A stretch of 32,942 bases of DNA from Chara braunii (GCA_003427395.1 BFEA01000270.1:583543-616484), one strand, 5' to 3'. Counted from the stretch's first letter, positions 10,164 to 19,320 are shown. The notes: a model not told the origin generated them from the letters alone. Numbers and translations are program-made.

Positions 10164-10996
10164 TTCTTGAAGGATAAAAGTATTGCACACATTTTGTGAT
10201 CGGCACCAAACCATGAACTCTGCGAAAAAATGACTGCCCAAACAAAAGCTCTACTTAGATCTTCAAACATCAGAATTAGGTCTATTCTAGATCTAGATTG
10301 AAGACGATTATCATGGTTACGTATACAAGTGAAAAACCTTTCGCGAGGAAAAATCCTTCGATAAGAGTCGAAAAGATGCTCATTCTCACACAATGCCTGT
10401 ATGATTTTTTCGTCTTCTTGTATATAAGGAGGACATGGAGAAAGAATCTTTCAGCGATCATGCCATCTATACGGGGCAGCGTTAAAATCACCTGCCATTA
10501 CTAAGGGCATCCCATCCGGAATCTGTTTTTTAATATCCTGAAAGAACTTGACTCTTTCTTCTATATCCTTAGGACCATATACATTAATTACACATATGAC
10601 TTCTAACTCAATCATTAGTATTGCTGATATCCATCGACCTTGCTCTTTATCAGCCACCTAATGAATTATCTTTGCCCTAGAATCCGAAGGGACCCAGATA
10701 GCTACCCTAGCTGAGCCACTCCTTGGAGTCGGAGCACTAATCTTATTGAATGACCATACGATGTTATGGGCCCTAGTGTGAGCAGGAGCATTGGTAAGAT
10801 GTGTTTCCTGTATGCATATAATGTCAGGTCATGTTCTTCCCCCAACCCCTTTCAATTGTTCTATTATGGCCTTTCTTTTTTCCGCATCTGTCGTGGCTAA
10901 ACCATTGACATTAAGTGATCGGAGATCCACATCTGCAGTTTTGGTTGCACGGTGCCAAGTTGGGTTCTTACCATAATATGGTTGTAAAGCCTCCAT
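10164..10996 (-). pseudogene. LINE-B ORF2, APE endonuclease domain (broken)
   Basis: The start ATG at 10996 (MEALQPYYGKNP) matches LINE-C MDPVRLLYGKNP. Motifs in order: DLRSLNVNGL, ICIQETHL, GRWI, NVYGP, MAGDFNAAP, RSRIDLIL, ADHKM. In-frame stops at 10829-10831, 10658-10660 and 10451-10453 all sit where LINE-C has tryptophan. The domain is cut at 10164 by the MITE. Skipping the MITE and one target copy joins LLSF...K to KPDQG...FYKLNTSLL, matching LINE-C RRKPNHGPSFFKLNTSLL in frame. Confidence 0.9.
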
Positions 10997-11039
10997 CTTA
11001 ACCAAAACCTTGATGCCCAAATCTCTGCCTCATATTACT

Positions 11040-12209
11040 TCAGAGACGGATCCAATTACCATTTTCCAACTCTGCAGCGGATTGTAATATTCCTCTTCGC
11101 AAGATAATGCTGAGGAAGGCAACTACATCCGAAGCAGACCATACAACGTTGACTTTGATTTTAAGACTTCGTAGCTCTAACAATGCTGAGTGAGGAAACC
11201 ATCTCAAACCTGCCTCTTTCTGTTCTTCGAAACGAACAAACGTGTCCCTTTTTGTCATATAAGCCTTATCCCCGATTTCTGTGAGAGTTGCTTGTGGACC
11301 AGGATCATAGTGCTTCACCAAAAAATCATGCATGTCACGTTTGAATGTACGATCCCGAAAACTTTGATAACCAACATATGTTGACCATCCCCTCAATGTG
11401 ACTCCCCCATATTGGTCTTGACCAATTGGTGAGAGACCCACCTCCCATCTGCCCCCTTTTTTCCTGCCCGGGACAATCAGATTACCCTTAGTCGGCTGAG
11501 GTCTAACCGCATGACCCTTTTCCAGCACATGCCTTATTTTTTGTCGTTTACCTGAATCATGTGTCACCGGTGGGGAGAAGGAAATCAGCCCCTCGTGTTG
11601 TGAGGGAGTGATGTCCTTTTGTCTATGAACAGACCCTTGCTGATCTGACAGGGGTGAGATCAACTGGTTCTGGGGCACTGGTAATTGGACGAGGGGCAAC
11701 GCTTGTTGTGTTACCATTTCCTGTTGTGTCACCTTTTCCTGTTGAAAATCTGATTTAGATTTTTGTGCATGAAGGGTCATGACCTGATCCTCTTCTGCAG
11801 AGGTGAGCAAACACTTGTTATCATCATTAATAGGATTATTAGCATTATTTTTAATTTTTGTTGTCTCTTGCGTGAGAGATGATTGGTCATTACTATCCAC
11901 GTAAACCACTTATCCCAGTGCATCCACCCGACTGTTAACTGGTGGGGGGCCCTGTTGAGTATCCTGGCCATTATTAATCACATAGATTGGATGACCTTGT
12001 GTCTCCTCCTTGTTGTTCCCTAGTGAAGGGGACTGAAGAGACTCCCCCCCTTGAGATTGTATAGGGGTAAGGAGTATGACACCTTCATTCGCTGCTACCA
12101 ATGCGGAAGTCATTTCTCCTTCTCTCTTTTCCTCCTTGCGATCATCAGATGGGGGGGACGGAGGTTGAAACATAGACAATACTGCGCTGAACATAAGTCG
12201 GCTGACCAC
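11040..12209 (-). pseudogene. LINE-B ORF1, C-terminal domain
   Basis: A single frame from 12209 to 11040 is interrupted only by a TAA at 11910-11912. Its last ~165 residues align with the end of LINE-C ORF1: RQKIRHVLEKG/RSRLRHHVESG, GRKKGGRWEVGL/VRKKDSRWELNL, YGGVTLRG/YGEVSLRG, AGLRWFPHSALLELRSLKIK/DGLKWFSQATLLDLQGLKVK. I do not recognise this domain from any named family. It ends 43 bases before the ORF2 ATG. Its conservation between two otherwise decayed copies implies that it was under selection in the parent elements. Confidence 0.75.
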
Positions 12210-12239
12210 CGTCCATTAGCACCTGACAGGAGTCCATTA

Positions 12240-12665
12240 GTGAGCACCCTTTTCAAGGAAGGGCTAACATCCATCAAGTTAATTAGTTCTACATAGGAAG
12301 TATCCCAAAACTCTGTCGGGGCTGCTCCATACTTTAATTTAAGTTGTTGGAGCAACCATTCAACGAGTTGTATCATCTTTTGTTCCACCGTTATGCATTC
12401 TTCCTTTCCTGAGGAAGGGCTAGCATCCATCAAGTTAATCAGTGAGCACCCTTTTTAAGGAAGGGCTAGCATCCATCAAGTTAATCAGTGAGCACCCTTT
12501 TCAAGGGCGGGCTACCATCCATCAAGTTAATGAGTTGTACATAGGAAGTATCCCAAAACTCTGTTGGGGCTGCTCCATGCTTTAATTTAAGTTGTTGGAG
12601 CAACATTCAGCGAGTTGTATCATCTTTTGTTCCACCGTTATGCATTCTTCCTTTCCTGAGGGGGA
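12240..12665. repeat. nested tandem duplication inside LINE-B ORF1
   Basis: A ~130-bp block beginning ACATAGGAAG at 12291 recurs at 12539, an offset of 248 bases. Between the copies, a 46-bp unit (AAGGGCTAGCATCCATCAAG...) is repeated at 12412, 12458 and 12504, with a further copy upstream at ~12255. In coding sense the block is the QKMIQLVEWLLQQ...EFWDTSYVEL segment, present once in LINE-C. The duplication is therefore secondary to insertion or specific to this copy. Confidence 0.85.
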
Positions 12666-12669
12666 AGCT

Positions 12670-12900
12670 TTAACCATTGGGCTGTCCACATGTCTGTTCC
12701 GAATCAATGTCCATTGGTGCAGACCCAAATGCTTCTCGAAAAAAGTCTTGCTGAAGATTATCTTTCTGTATTTGGGGTTGTTCCTCTGCACTTAACCCCG
12801 GAGTTTGAGAAACCTCTTCTACAAGGTTTTCCCCCTGGTCATTTTTATTGACTAATGTTGACCCTTCCTTTGGCTTCCATGTTTTTTTATGATACAAGCA

Positions 12901-12967
<67 letters not shown>

Positions 12968-13459
12968 AGAGGTAGATCTTGTGAGAGCTCCGGTTCACTA
13001 CTTATATCTTGCTCCATTATTGTGTCTTGAACCCGGACCTGCTCATCCTTTGAGGATGCAGTTAGTTGTGGTGACACACCGTTTGTATTTGTGGAATTAC
13101 CTAGTACCTACCTCATTCAGGTAATCCAACGGATTTGGCTCTCGTGACCCATGTGTTGCTGTCTTCTCTTGACTTGAACTTGAAACAACAGCCCTCTCTC
13201 TCGCACCAGGTAAGGTTTGGTTTAAAGAGGAAGATGGGGAGAAGCTGGCCTTATTCATAACTTTGTCCGTTGGTTCCGGGGGTGTCCAGCTATCCGGGGG
13301 TTTCATGTCCCAACTCGGATCCCCCTCTTTTTCCCACGTCCATCCCTTTGGCTTTGAGCCCTTACTTGACCCTTCTATGTACACCCAACCCTCATGACCC
13401 TGGTCCACAGTCCTCCACAAATTATTTTTGAAAGAGTCTCTAATCAATCTCCCAGTCAC
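12670..13459 (-). pseudogene. LINE-B ORF1, low-complexity middle with poly-Lys run
   Basis: Two open stretches (13459-13097 and 13077-12670) follow the knuckle. They are rich in Ser, Pro, Lys and Glu. The second includes 19 consecutive lysine codons from the T58 run (plus strand 12906-12963). FFREAFGSAPMDID near its end matches LINE-C PFQDAFGSCPMEVE, which anchors the alignment. At the matching place LINE-C has only GGKKKGKD, so the homopolymer is an expansion or an inserted poly(A). The region is probably a disordered linker between the knuckle and the C-terminal domain. Confidence 0.7.
12906..12963. repeat. T58 homopolymer (A58 in sense of LINE-B)
   Basis: 58 uninterrupted T on the plus strand. 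It reads as poly-Lys in LINE-B ORF1. The length may be affected by assembly. Confidence 0.9.
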
Positions 13460-13480
13460 CCTTTGTCTGCGTGCCGGGTT

Positions 13481-13702
13481 CTATTCACAGGCCTGGTCTG
13501 TACTGAGGTGTCCATAGGTTTTACAGCGGAAACACCACGGACGCTGTTTGTGCGCCGTATGAATATGAAATTCCTTCCCCCCCACTCTGTATGGGATCAC
13601 ATCATCTATGGTGAAGGGAAGGTTAGTGGGGTGGTTAAGAGCCATCATTAAATAATTGTCCTGTCTTGCCGCGAATGTTGGGAGGGGATCAATAAAGTCC
13701 AC
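13481..13702 (-). pseudogene. LINE-B ORF1, zinc-knuckle part
   Basis: The stretch MDFIDPLPTFAARQDNYLMM matches LINE-C IDFIEPLPPFVAQRDDYLML and so joins the N-terminal part across a short damaged gap (13703-13741). Further along, IDDVIPYRV...HTAHKQRPW leads into a knuckle CFRC...H...C with spacing CX2CX4HX6C, the same as in LINE-A and LINE-C. The frame ends at 13481 directly after the last cysteine. Confidence 0.85.
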
Positions 13703-13741
13703 AATATCATGTACCTCCCCAAAATCATGGATGAAGGCGAC

Positions 13742-14386
13742 TTAGATTTCTGTTGGAATATAGTGAAACTCCACCCAATAGAAATCCTCCATCATCTGGC
13801 GCCACCGTTCATCTGGACCCTGTTTTTGGGGGGTCCAAGGATATATGTGGACTTCTGATCGATCACATCTCAACTTTCTCCATAAGTCAATTGTCCTCTT
13901 GTCAGATTCGTGTATACTAAGTACAGTAAAAACAGACGATGAAACTGGCTGCACCAGGAAATCCTCCTGAGCAGCTTCTTGGTTGCCTTTAAAAAAAGTC
14001 AGGCGCCTACCAACCCATTTAACCTTTTCATTCACTGACTTGAACGCTGCATCATCATGAAAAACCCAGTTATTTGCATGTCGCTGATAAACATCATCAC
14101 GTTCTGCTAACTTCTGGGCTGGATAGACTTTGATCATAGACTTCTTTTCTCCACAATCTACCACCCTGTTCTCCGATGGACTAATTAATTTAGAAAGAAA
14201 AAATGCACGTGCTGATGGTAGACTAGATAGAGGGATTTGAAGTGAAGAGACGTGGTGACCGGATCTCTTAACTTCTAGTGTTTTGGATTGAACGGGACCT
14301 TTTGCTTTTTCAACCCATGTGGCAGGCCTTTCCTGATTATTATTCATGCCATTTAATACTGAGGAAAGTAGCTGGGTCCCGGACAA
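13742..14386 (-). pseudogene. LINE-B ORF1, N-terminal RRM/DUF4283-like part
   Basis: A 214-codon open stretch starts at ATG 14386 (MSGTQLLSSV). From residue ~55 (SLPSARAFFLSKL) it aligns with LINE-C from 23802 (SSARAFFLTKL), sharing VFHDDAAFKS/VFYDDSAYKS, FTVLSIHESDKRTIDLW/FTVLSMHENDKQTIDSW and the WVEF..IP end. It stops at 13742 just after IPTEI, where LINE-C continues in frame (IPVEIQASF), so this is a broken protein. The role is LINE RNA binding by analogy with other ORF1 proteins. Confidence 0.85.
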
Positions 14387-14429
14387 GAGGGCTTGCGAGG
14401 ATGAGGAAGCACTGCCAATCTCTCCCTTC

Positions 14430-14577
14430 CCCTTTCCTCTTCAACTCCCTCTCTTCCATAACTCTCCCGTTCTCCTCCTCTTCCCCTTCCTCCCCTTCCT
14501 GCCCTTCCTTCTCTTCCTCCCCTACCTCCCCTCCCCCCACTTCCCATTCCTCTCCCTCCTCCCACCCTCTCTCCCTG
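14430..14577. repeat. pyrimidine-rich (CT) tract
   Basis: A run of CTCC/TTCC-rich sequence with few purines on the plus strand. It produces spurious long Pro/Ser/Leu ORFs on one strand and Gly/Glu ORFs on the other. It lies upstream of LINE-B ORF1 and may belong to the element's 5' region. Confidence 0.7.
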
Positions 14578-14748
14578 ATAATCAGCAATCCTCCCAACTG
14601 CGTCCTATAAGCTAGGGAACTCCATCTCTTTCTAAGAAGAGGTTGGCACATACTGATCTTCCAAATTCTGGGATAAGGGTAGAGATTCCTTTTCAAGAGA
14701 TCATGTCCCTTGTTTGCTAATTATGAGATCCTGATGAGCAGACAGGTA

Positions 14749-15216
14749 CTATTCCCCTGTCTGCACTTTCGTCAGTGCGTTTGTCTTACCAGACCAATCT
14801 GCCACTGCTCCCCCACCCTCCTCCAAAGTGTACAATGGATTGATTACCATAGCCTGGTTCTGCTGATTGACACCCCACCCTCCTCTCCCCAGATGGGACT
14901 TAATCAGAGAGGCCATGGGAGAAGGATGGAAATTGCCACTCATCACTTTGTAGGAGGACGAGGGAGCACTGAGATTGCTATGGGAGAGGGTCTGACTTTG
15001 ATGGACCCTCTCTTCCTCGGTGAGGATTTCACCTTCCGGGGTGACAGACAATGATTCAATCTTTCTAAATGCTGCCATTTGTGTCTGTTTGTTTTGTAGG
15101 ACTTGCCTGATCGGCGTGAGTAGCTGCTTATGTGCTATTTGTCTCATTGCCCCACGAAACATTAGCATCGAATCAACCTGCTTGTGCACCCTTTGATGAC
15201 GAATAATTTGCGTCAT
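14749..15216 (-). CDS. upstream ORF at 5' side of LINE-B, 155 aa, unknown
   Basis: An open frame of 155 codons lies ~360 bases upstream of the recognised ORF1 start, on the same strand. I do not recognise the protein. Its first ~60 residues are rich in Gln, Arg and Lys with a helical look (MRQIAHKQLL, RQVLQNKQTQ). The second half is low in obvious structure. It is out of frame with the ORF1 N-terminus and separated from it by a pyrimidine-rich tract. It could be an extra upstream ORF of the element, a frameshifted N-terminal part of ORF1, or a chance ORF. LINE-C is truncated and cannot be used for comparison. Confidence 0.35.
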   Translation of the reverse strand: MTQIIRHQRVHKQVDSMLMFRGAMRQIAHKQLLTPIRQVLQNKQTQMAAFRKIESLSVTPEGEILTEEERVHQSQTLSHSNLSAPSSSYKVMSGNFHPSPMASLIKSHLGRGGWGVNQQNQAMVINPLYTLEEGGGAVADWSGKTNALTKVQTGE

Positions 15217-15889
15217 GAGGATTTAAAATTTCACCTACAAAAGATAGAAAGAGATAGAAAAAGGATAGAAAGAAAGGCAATCTAATCTAATGCCCAATTT
15301 TATGACCATAGACTATTTCTTTTCCTTCTTTTCTTTTATTTTCTTTCTGAATAATTTGGAATACAATAATGGCTGACTGGTTGGGGGGAACCGAAAAAAA
15401 AAGGGGAGGAAGCAGAAGCAGGGAGAATATGAAGGATGAGGAGTGAAGAGGGGGGGATGAGGTGCTTCACTTAGTTTGGTGCCTCCTTGAACGAACTATC
15501 AATGTGCATATGCAGATCCCCACAAATAGGCTGGAGCTTCGTTGACCACAGCGGCTGCTCCCGCTTGTGAAGAATCCTCCAATGAGATTGCTCCGCCCTT
15601 GCTATTTTCTCTGATCCTCTCCACCCCTGAACTCCAATCCCCCTGTCATCCACATTTTTTACACTCCCCCCCCTCCCCCTTTTTGCTATTCTGCTAATGA
15701 TAGCTTTTTATCAAAAATGCGATAAAGCTGATCCTGAGTGCAATGACTCTTTTCTATGAGTGATGGAATTGGGAGTGATCACTCTTTCGATCGGTGAACA
15801 ACAGAGTTAATCAACCCCTGCATCCACATCAATATTCCAGCCGTTTGTCTCCCACTCACTCACCAGACCAGTCGGCGTCACTACTCCTG
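15217..15889. other. unassigned sequence upstream of LINE-B
   Basis: T/C-rich and A/G-rich stretches with short homopolymers and no convincing gene. It may contain the 5' UTR of LINE-B. A 60-codon minus-strand ORF at 15471-15653 has no recognisable feature. Confidence 0.35.
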
Positions 15890-17335
15890 AATAGCGATGA
15901 TCGATCTTATGCATCTGCCACTGTGCCCTGGCTCAATCAACATAGCACCCGCAATATAATTTAGAGCAATCATCACTGCGCAATCTTCCCACCTTGCGCT
16001 GTTCCAGGTGACCAGTCCTCATCACGACCCTTAGTCAGCGATGGTAACCCTCATCGATGGTCGATAGTCATAGCCACGCACCTTTCTGCCATCCACATCA
16101 CCACCGTTGGTCATCCATGGTATCCCTCATCAATAATCGATAGTCATTGCAATGGTCGATAGTCATTCCCTCATCAATGGTAGATAATCGTACCCTCAAA
16201 CCATCAAACCGCCCTAGGGACTAGTCTACCCTCCACTCTTGGTCTGTGATAGTCGATAGTTGAATCCTCCTACCTGCGAGTCTGTCACAGCGGCCTAACC
16301 CACCTCAGCGATGGTCGAAAGTCTTCCCTTCAACTATGGTCGATAGTTGAAAACGTCATGCCTGCTCACCACTCTTGATCAGCAATGCTCGATAGTCGTA
16401 TCCTTCGTGCTGCTCCAGGCACCCTCCTGCAGCCCAGTCTACCACACCACCATCCTCAGTCGACGATGATCGATAGTTGCACCATCCGCCCTGCGCGCCA
16501 GACGCAACGACTAGACGCAAACTGCACATTCCCCCGCTCGGTATGGGGAGGGATATGAATGGTCCGAGCCTGTCACAGCAACCGGACACGCACCAGCTGT
16601 GCTCATCTCCAGCAACCTAACCCGCCTCGGCGATGGTCGATAGTTCTACTTTCAGCGATGGTCGATAGTCGTAACGTCACCTGCTTACCACTGATCATCA
16701 GTAATGGTCGATCGTCGTATAATCCGTCCTGCGAGCTATACCTCTCTGCCCTACGCTGCTCCAGGCGCTCTCCGACAGCCTAGTCTACCTCACCACCCGC
16801 AGTCGGCGATGGTCGATAGTCACACTGTCCGCCTTGCGAGTCTGTCACTGCGACTGGGCGCAAACAGCGCATTCTCCCGCTTGGTACGGGGGGGTTGGGA
16901 GAGGTACTCCGCTCTTGGTCTGTGATGATCGATAGTTGTATCAGTGCATTCCCCCACTTGGTACGGGGGGGGCTAGGAGTGGTATTCCGCTCTTGGTCTG
17001 CGATGGTCGATAGTCGTATCTTCCTCCCTGCGAGCCTATCACAGCGACAGGAAACACACCAGCCGCGCTTATCCCCAGCAGCCTCAGCGATGGTCGATAG
17101 TCCTACCCTCAGCGATGGTCGACAGTCGTAACGTCATGCCTGCTCACCACTCTTGGTCAGCGATGCTCGATAGTCGTTTCCTCCCTCCTACAAGCCTGTA
17201 CCTCGCTACCCTACGCTGCTCCAGGCGCCCTTCGGCAGCCTGGCCTACCTCACCACCCTCAGTCAGTGATGGTCGATAGTCGCACCCTCCGCCCTGCGAG
17301 CCTGTCGCAGCGACTAGGCGCAAACAGCGTAACTC
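15890..17335. repeat. degenerate hierarchical tandem repeat, GGTCGATAGTC core
   Basis: About 20 copies of a core close to GCGATGGTCGATAGTCGTA occur at irregular spacing (for example 16055, 16151, 16335, 16630, 16649, 16803, 16999, 17088, 17116, 17263). A larger unit containing CACCACTCTTGGTCAGCGATG, the CTACGCTGCTCCAGGCGC block and the AGGCGCAAACAGCG block recurs at ~16367, ~16680 and ~17139. The region is C-rich on the plus strand and has no coding signal. It behaves like a decayed satellite or minisatellite. Confidence 0.8.
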
Positions 17336-17403
17336 GCCTCTCACCCTCCTCCGACTGTGTCTTCTCAGCTTCTTCTTATTCTGACTATTTTCTGAATTAC
17401 CTT

Positions 17404-17477
17404 GTACAAGGGACGCTGGACCCGTTTTCCAGCAGGTGACGCTCCCCACTAATAGATGGAGCCTTTCCTCGGGTGGG

Positions 17478-17514
<37 letters not shown>
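17404..17514 (+). mobile_element. SINE-like copy A with A35 tail
   Basis: GGGACGCTGGACCC leads into a 6-bp stem, 7-nt loop hairpin (17415-17433), GACGCTCCCC, ATAGATGGAGCC, then 35 A (17480-17514). The same block recurs at 18997 and 32354. The tail motif equals that of LINE-A. The 5' limit is uncertain; a weakly similar stretch extends a little upstream. Confidence 0.72.
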
Positions 17515-17516
<2 letters not shown>

Positions 17517-18029
17517 CCTGTTACTCAGGAGCTGAAAGTGAGGGTCCCCGTTAACCACTTGTGGGCAAGTGGAGTCAGTACCACATATCTTTGTGCGGTG
17601 GTCCGGGTCTTTTGGGAGTGGTGGGTGCACGATGTGGCAGATAAATCCCCCCTGGACGTCACGGAAGCAGCCGGCGCGGCTATCCTTTTAGGGGCGTTGA
17701 TAAAAGTCGATAGGGCAAAACCCGAGGACATGATGGCGGCAGAAATTATGCGTGCGGCACTGTTATGGGCCCTGTGGACTTTGCGGAATGAGCAAAGCAG
17801 ACAGGGAGCTACCCCACTGCTGCAGAACCTGCTGGCGGACCTGCATAGAAGCAGATGCACCGGGGGACAGAAGGAGGAGGGTTTCTGGGCAAGATGGGAC
17901 CTGTATCCGCAACTGCTCACCCGGGACCCCGCATGGGTCAGTTTGTCCCTGTCCGGTCACACCATGAGCCTCGCCCCGAAACGGAGGCAGAATCCGGTTA
18001 GGTGCGAGGATACCCTGGAAAGCAACTGA
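17515..18029 (+). pseudogene. LINE ORF2 3'-terminal fragment
   Basis: An open frame follows the A35 tail immediately. It includes RVFWEWWVHD (~17605) and ALLWALWTLRNEQ (~17758), the latter being the LW.LW..RNE block found near the end of LINE ORF2 proteins (LINE-A LWVIWKERC, LINE-C VLWAIWRRRC). No RT motif is present, so this is a 5'-truncated remnant of a fourth LINE or the 3' side of one split by SINE-like copy A. The frame ends with TGA at 18027-18029. The start is undefined because the frame simply runs in from the poly(A). Confidence 0.62.
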
Positions 18030-18186
18030 TTTGTACCGTAGTTACATAGAAAGGATAGAAATGCCAAGTACGGGTTGATTACGGTACCATAATAGGTGGG
18101 GTAACAGGAGGGTAGGTAGGAGCAAAGGCGAAGGGGTTAGGGAAGGGGGGAAATGGGATGAATAACAGAAAACAGCCCAGAGACTC

Positions 18187-18889
18187 AGGAGGAGGTGCTT
18201 CGGAGGTATGTAGGATAAACAAGGAAAGCGCTGGGGCCGACACTACTTCAACAGGAATGTGGGTGAGGAATGAGGTAAAGCAACTAGCAAGAGCAAGGAG
18301 ACGTAATGTGAGTGGACAGGAACATGATAGAGGATAGACAACCAGTGCTAAGGAGGTACACATAATTAGGGTATGGGAAGTATGGAGGTAAGAACCGGAC
18401 AGACAAGCAGACAATGCAGGAGACAGAAACATCGTGATGGCAGGATGAGATGCGGCCTGAGGAACTGCTAGGGATGCCCCCCGCCCCCCCCCCACCTCGC
18501 CCTTCTGGAGATTGCCCTGCTGCGTGATTGGGTGCTGCTAGTAAGCCTCCCGGCCAGCAGGGCAGCCTCCTAAGAAAGGCCATGGGTTGGGAGGTGAGAT
18601 GCCCCATAGCAGTTCCTCAGGCCACATGTCATCCTGCCATCACCATGTTTCTGTGTCTTACATTTTCTCCTTGTCTGTCCGGTTCCTACCTCCATGCTTC
18701 CAATACCATAATTATGTGTACCTCCTTAGCACTGGTTATTTATCCTCTATCATGTTCCTGTCCACTCACATTACGTCTCCTTGCTCTTGCTAATTTCTTT
18801 ACCTCATTCCTCACCCACATTCCTGTTGAGGTAGTGTTGCCCCCAGCGTTTTCCTTGGCTATCCTACATACCTCCTAGCACCTCCTCCT
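18187..18889. repeat. large inverted duplication, ~290-bp arms, 120-bp spacer
   Basis: The left arm (18187-18478) is the reverse complement of the right arm (18599-18889), nearly ninety percent identical by eye. Shared landmarks are AGGAGGAGGTGCT at the outer ends and GGCAGGATGA/TCATCCTGCC inside. The spacer itself holds a GCCCTGCTG/CAGCAGGGC hairpin. The mirrored frames give look-alike Ser/Leu-rich ORFs on both strands; I regard these as non-coding because they follow the repeat and nothing else. It is probably two opposite copies of one ~300-bp repeat. Confidence 0.88.
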
Positions 18890-18913
18890 AAGAAATGCAA
18901 TGGGCTGGAAGGT

Positions 18914-19130
18914 CTTTTTTTTCGTATTTTTTTGTATTTTCACCTATGTACTTCTAAAGGACGCTGAGCCTGTTTCTCAGCAAAGATGTATCAATGGGAC
19001 GCTTGACCTGGTTTCCAGCAGGTGCTGCTCCCCACCAATAGATGGAGCCTCCCCGATGGTGCTAGTGGTGTCTGCTCTTATCAGCACCCCTAGCAGCCGC
19101 TCGGGTTATTTAAAAAAAAAGAAAAAAAAA
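18914..19130 (+). mobile_element. SINE-like copy B, two hairpins, A-rich tail
   Basis: The element begins with oligo(T) (~18914), then a GCTGAG/CTCAGC hairpin (18963-18981), a second hairpin-like block (19001-19019), GGTGCTGCTCCCCACC, ATAGATGGAGCC, a GGTGCTAG...CAGCACC block shared with the copy at 32340, and an A9GA9 tail. The flanks GGAAGGT and GAGATGCCC are contiguous in a second copy of the host repeat at 18590-18604, which defines the insertion point. No target duplication is evident. Confidence 0.72.
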
Positions 19131-19320
19131 GAGATGCCCTGTAGCAGTCCCCCCCTTGCCAGGCGGCTAGTGCCACAAGAGCTGGGCTGACCCCCTGGTC
19201 TCGTCTCTTCCCCCCCCTGCCTTGATTGTAAAAACATGCTTGCCAGTGATAAGCAACGGGACTGTCGCTCCCCAGAATAGAAGGGGTATTTTTGTTTAAA
19301 AAAGAAAAACAAAAAAAAAA
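19131..19320 (+). mobile_element. retroposon 3' end C with LINE-A-like tail
   Basis: This continues the repeat interrupted by copy B (GAGATGCCCTGTAGCAGT) and ends with a TTGC/GCAA hairpin (19240-19256), GTCGCTCCCCAG, AGAAGGGG and an A-rich tail to 19320. The closing arrangement copies that of LINE-A 7818-7910. It may be the end of a 5'-truncated LINE or a SINE. Confidence 0.6.

Larger units (their letters stand above)
8215..15216 (-). mobile_element. LINE-B: decayed L1-type LINE, 3' part missing, interrupted by a MITE
   Basis: Reading the minus strand from 15216 downward gives an upstream ORF, ORF1 pieces (14386-11040), the APE endonuclease (10996 onward) and reverse transcriptase (to ~8215). 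The order and sequence match LINE-C domain for domain, at roughly half-identical residues by eye. Similarity stops shortly after the WLPLEAP block near 8215. The RT C-terminal region, finger, 3' UTR and tail are absent, which is not the usual 5' truncation of LINEs and implies deletion or later rearrangement. Many stops and frameshifts are present. Confidence 0.9.

Noticed and set aside
10060-10245. 61-codon minus-strand ORF
   Set aside because: It spans the right end of the MITE and the LINE-B endonuclease and arises from their junction.
14278-14696. Three long ORFs rich in Pro/Ser/Leu or Gly/Glu
   Set aside because: They are produced by the CT-rich tract on both strands; they lack any motif and overlap each other.
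15890-17335. CRISPR-like array
   Set aside because: The short core recurs at very irregular spacing and is degenerate, flanks are themselves repeated, and the context is eukaryotic LINE-rich DNA.
17436-17520. Start of the 197-codon ORF including a poly-Lys run
   Set aside because: The first part is translation of the SINE-like copy A and its A35 tail; only the segment after the poly(A) resembles a LINE protein.
18079-18878. Pair of similar Ser/Leu-rich ORFs on opposite strands
   Set aside because: They mirror each other only because they lie on the arms of an inverted duplication; codon positions show no sign of selection and no motif is present.
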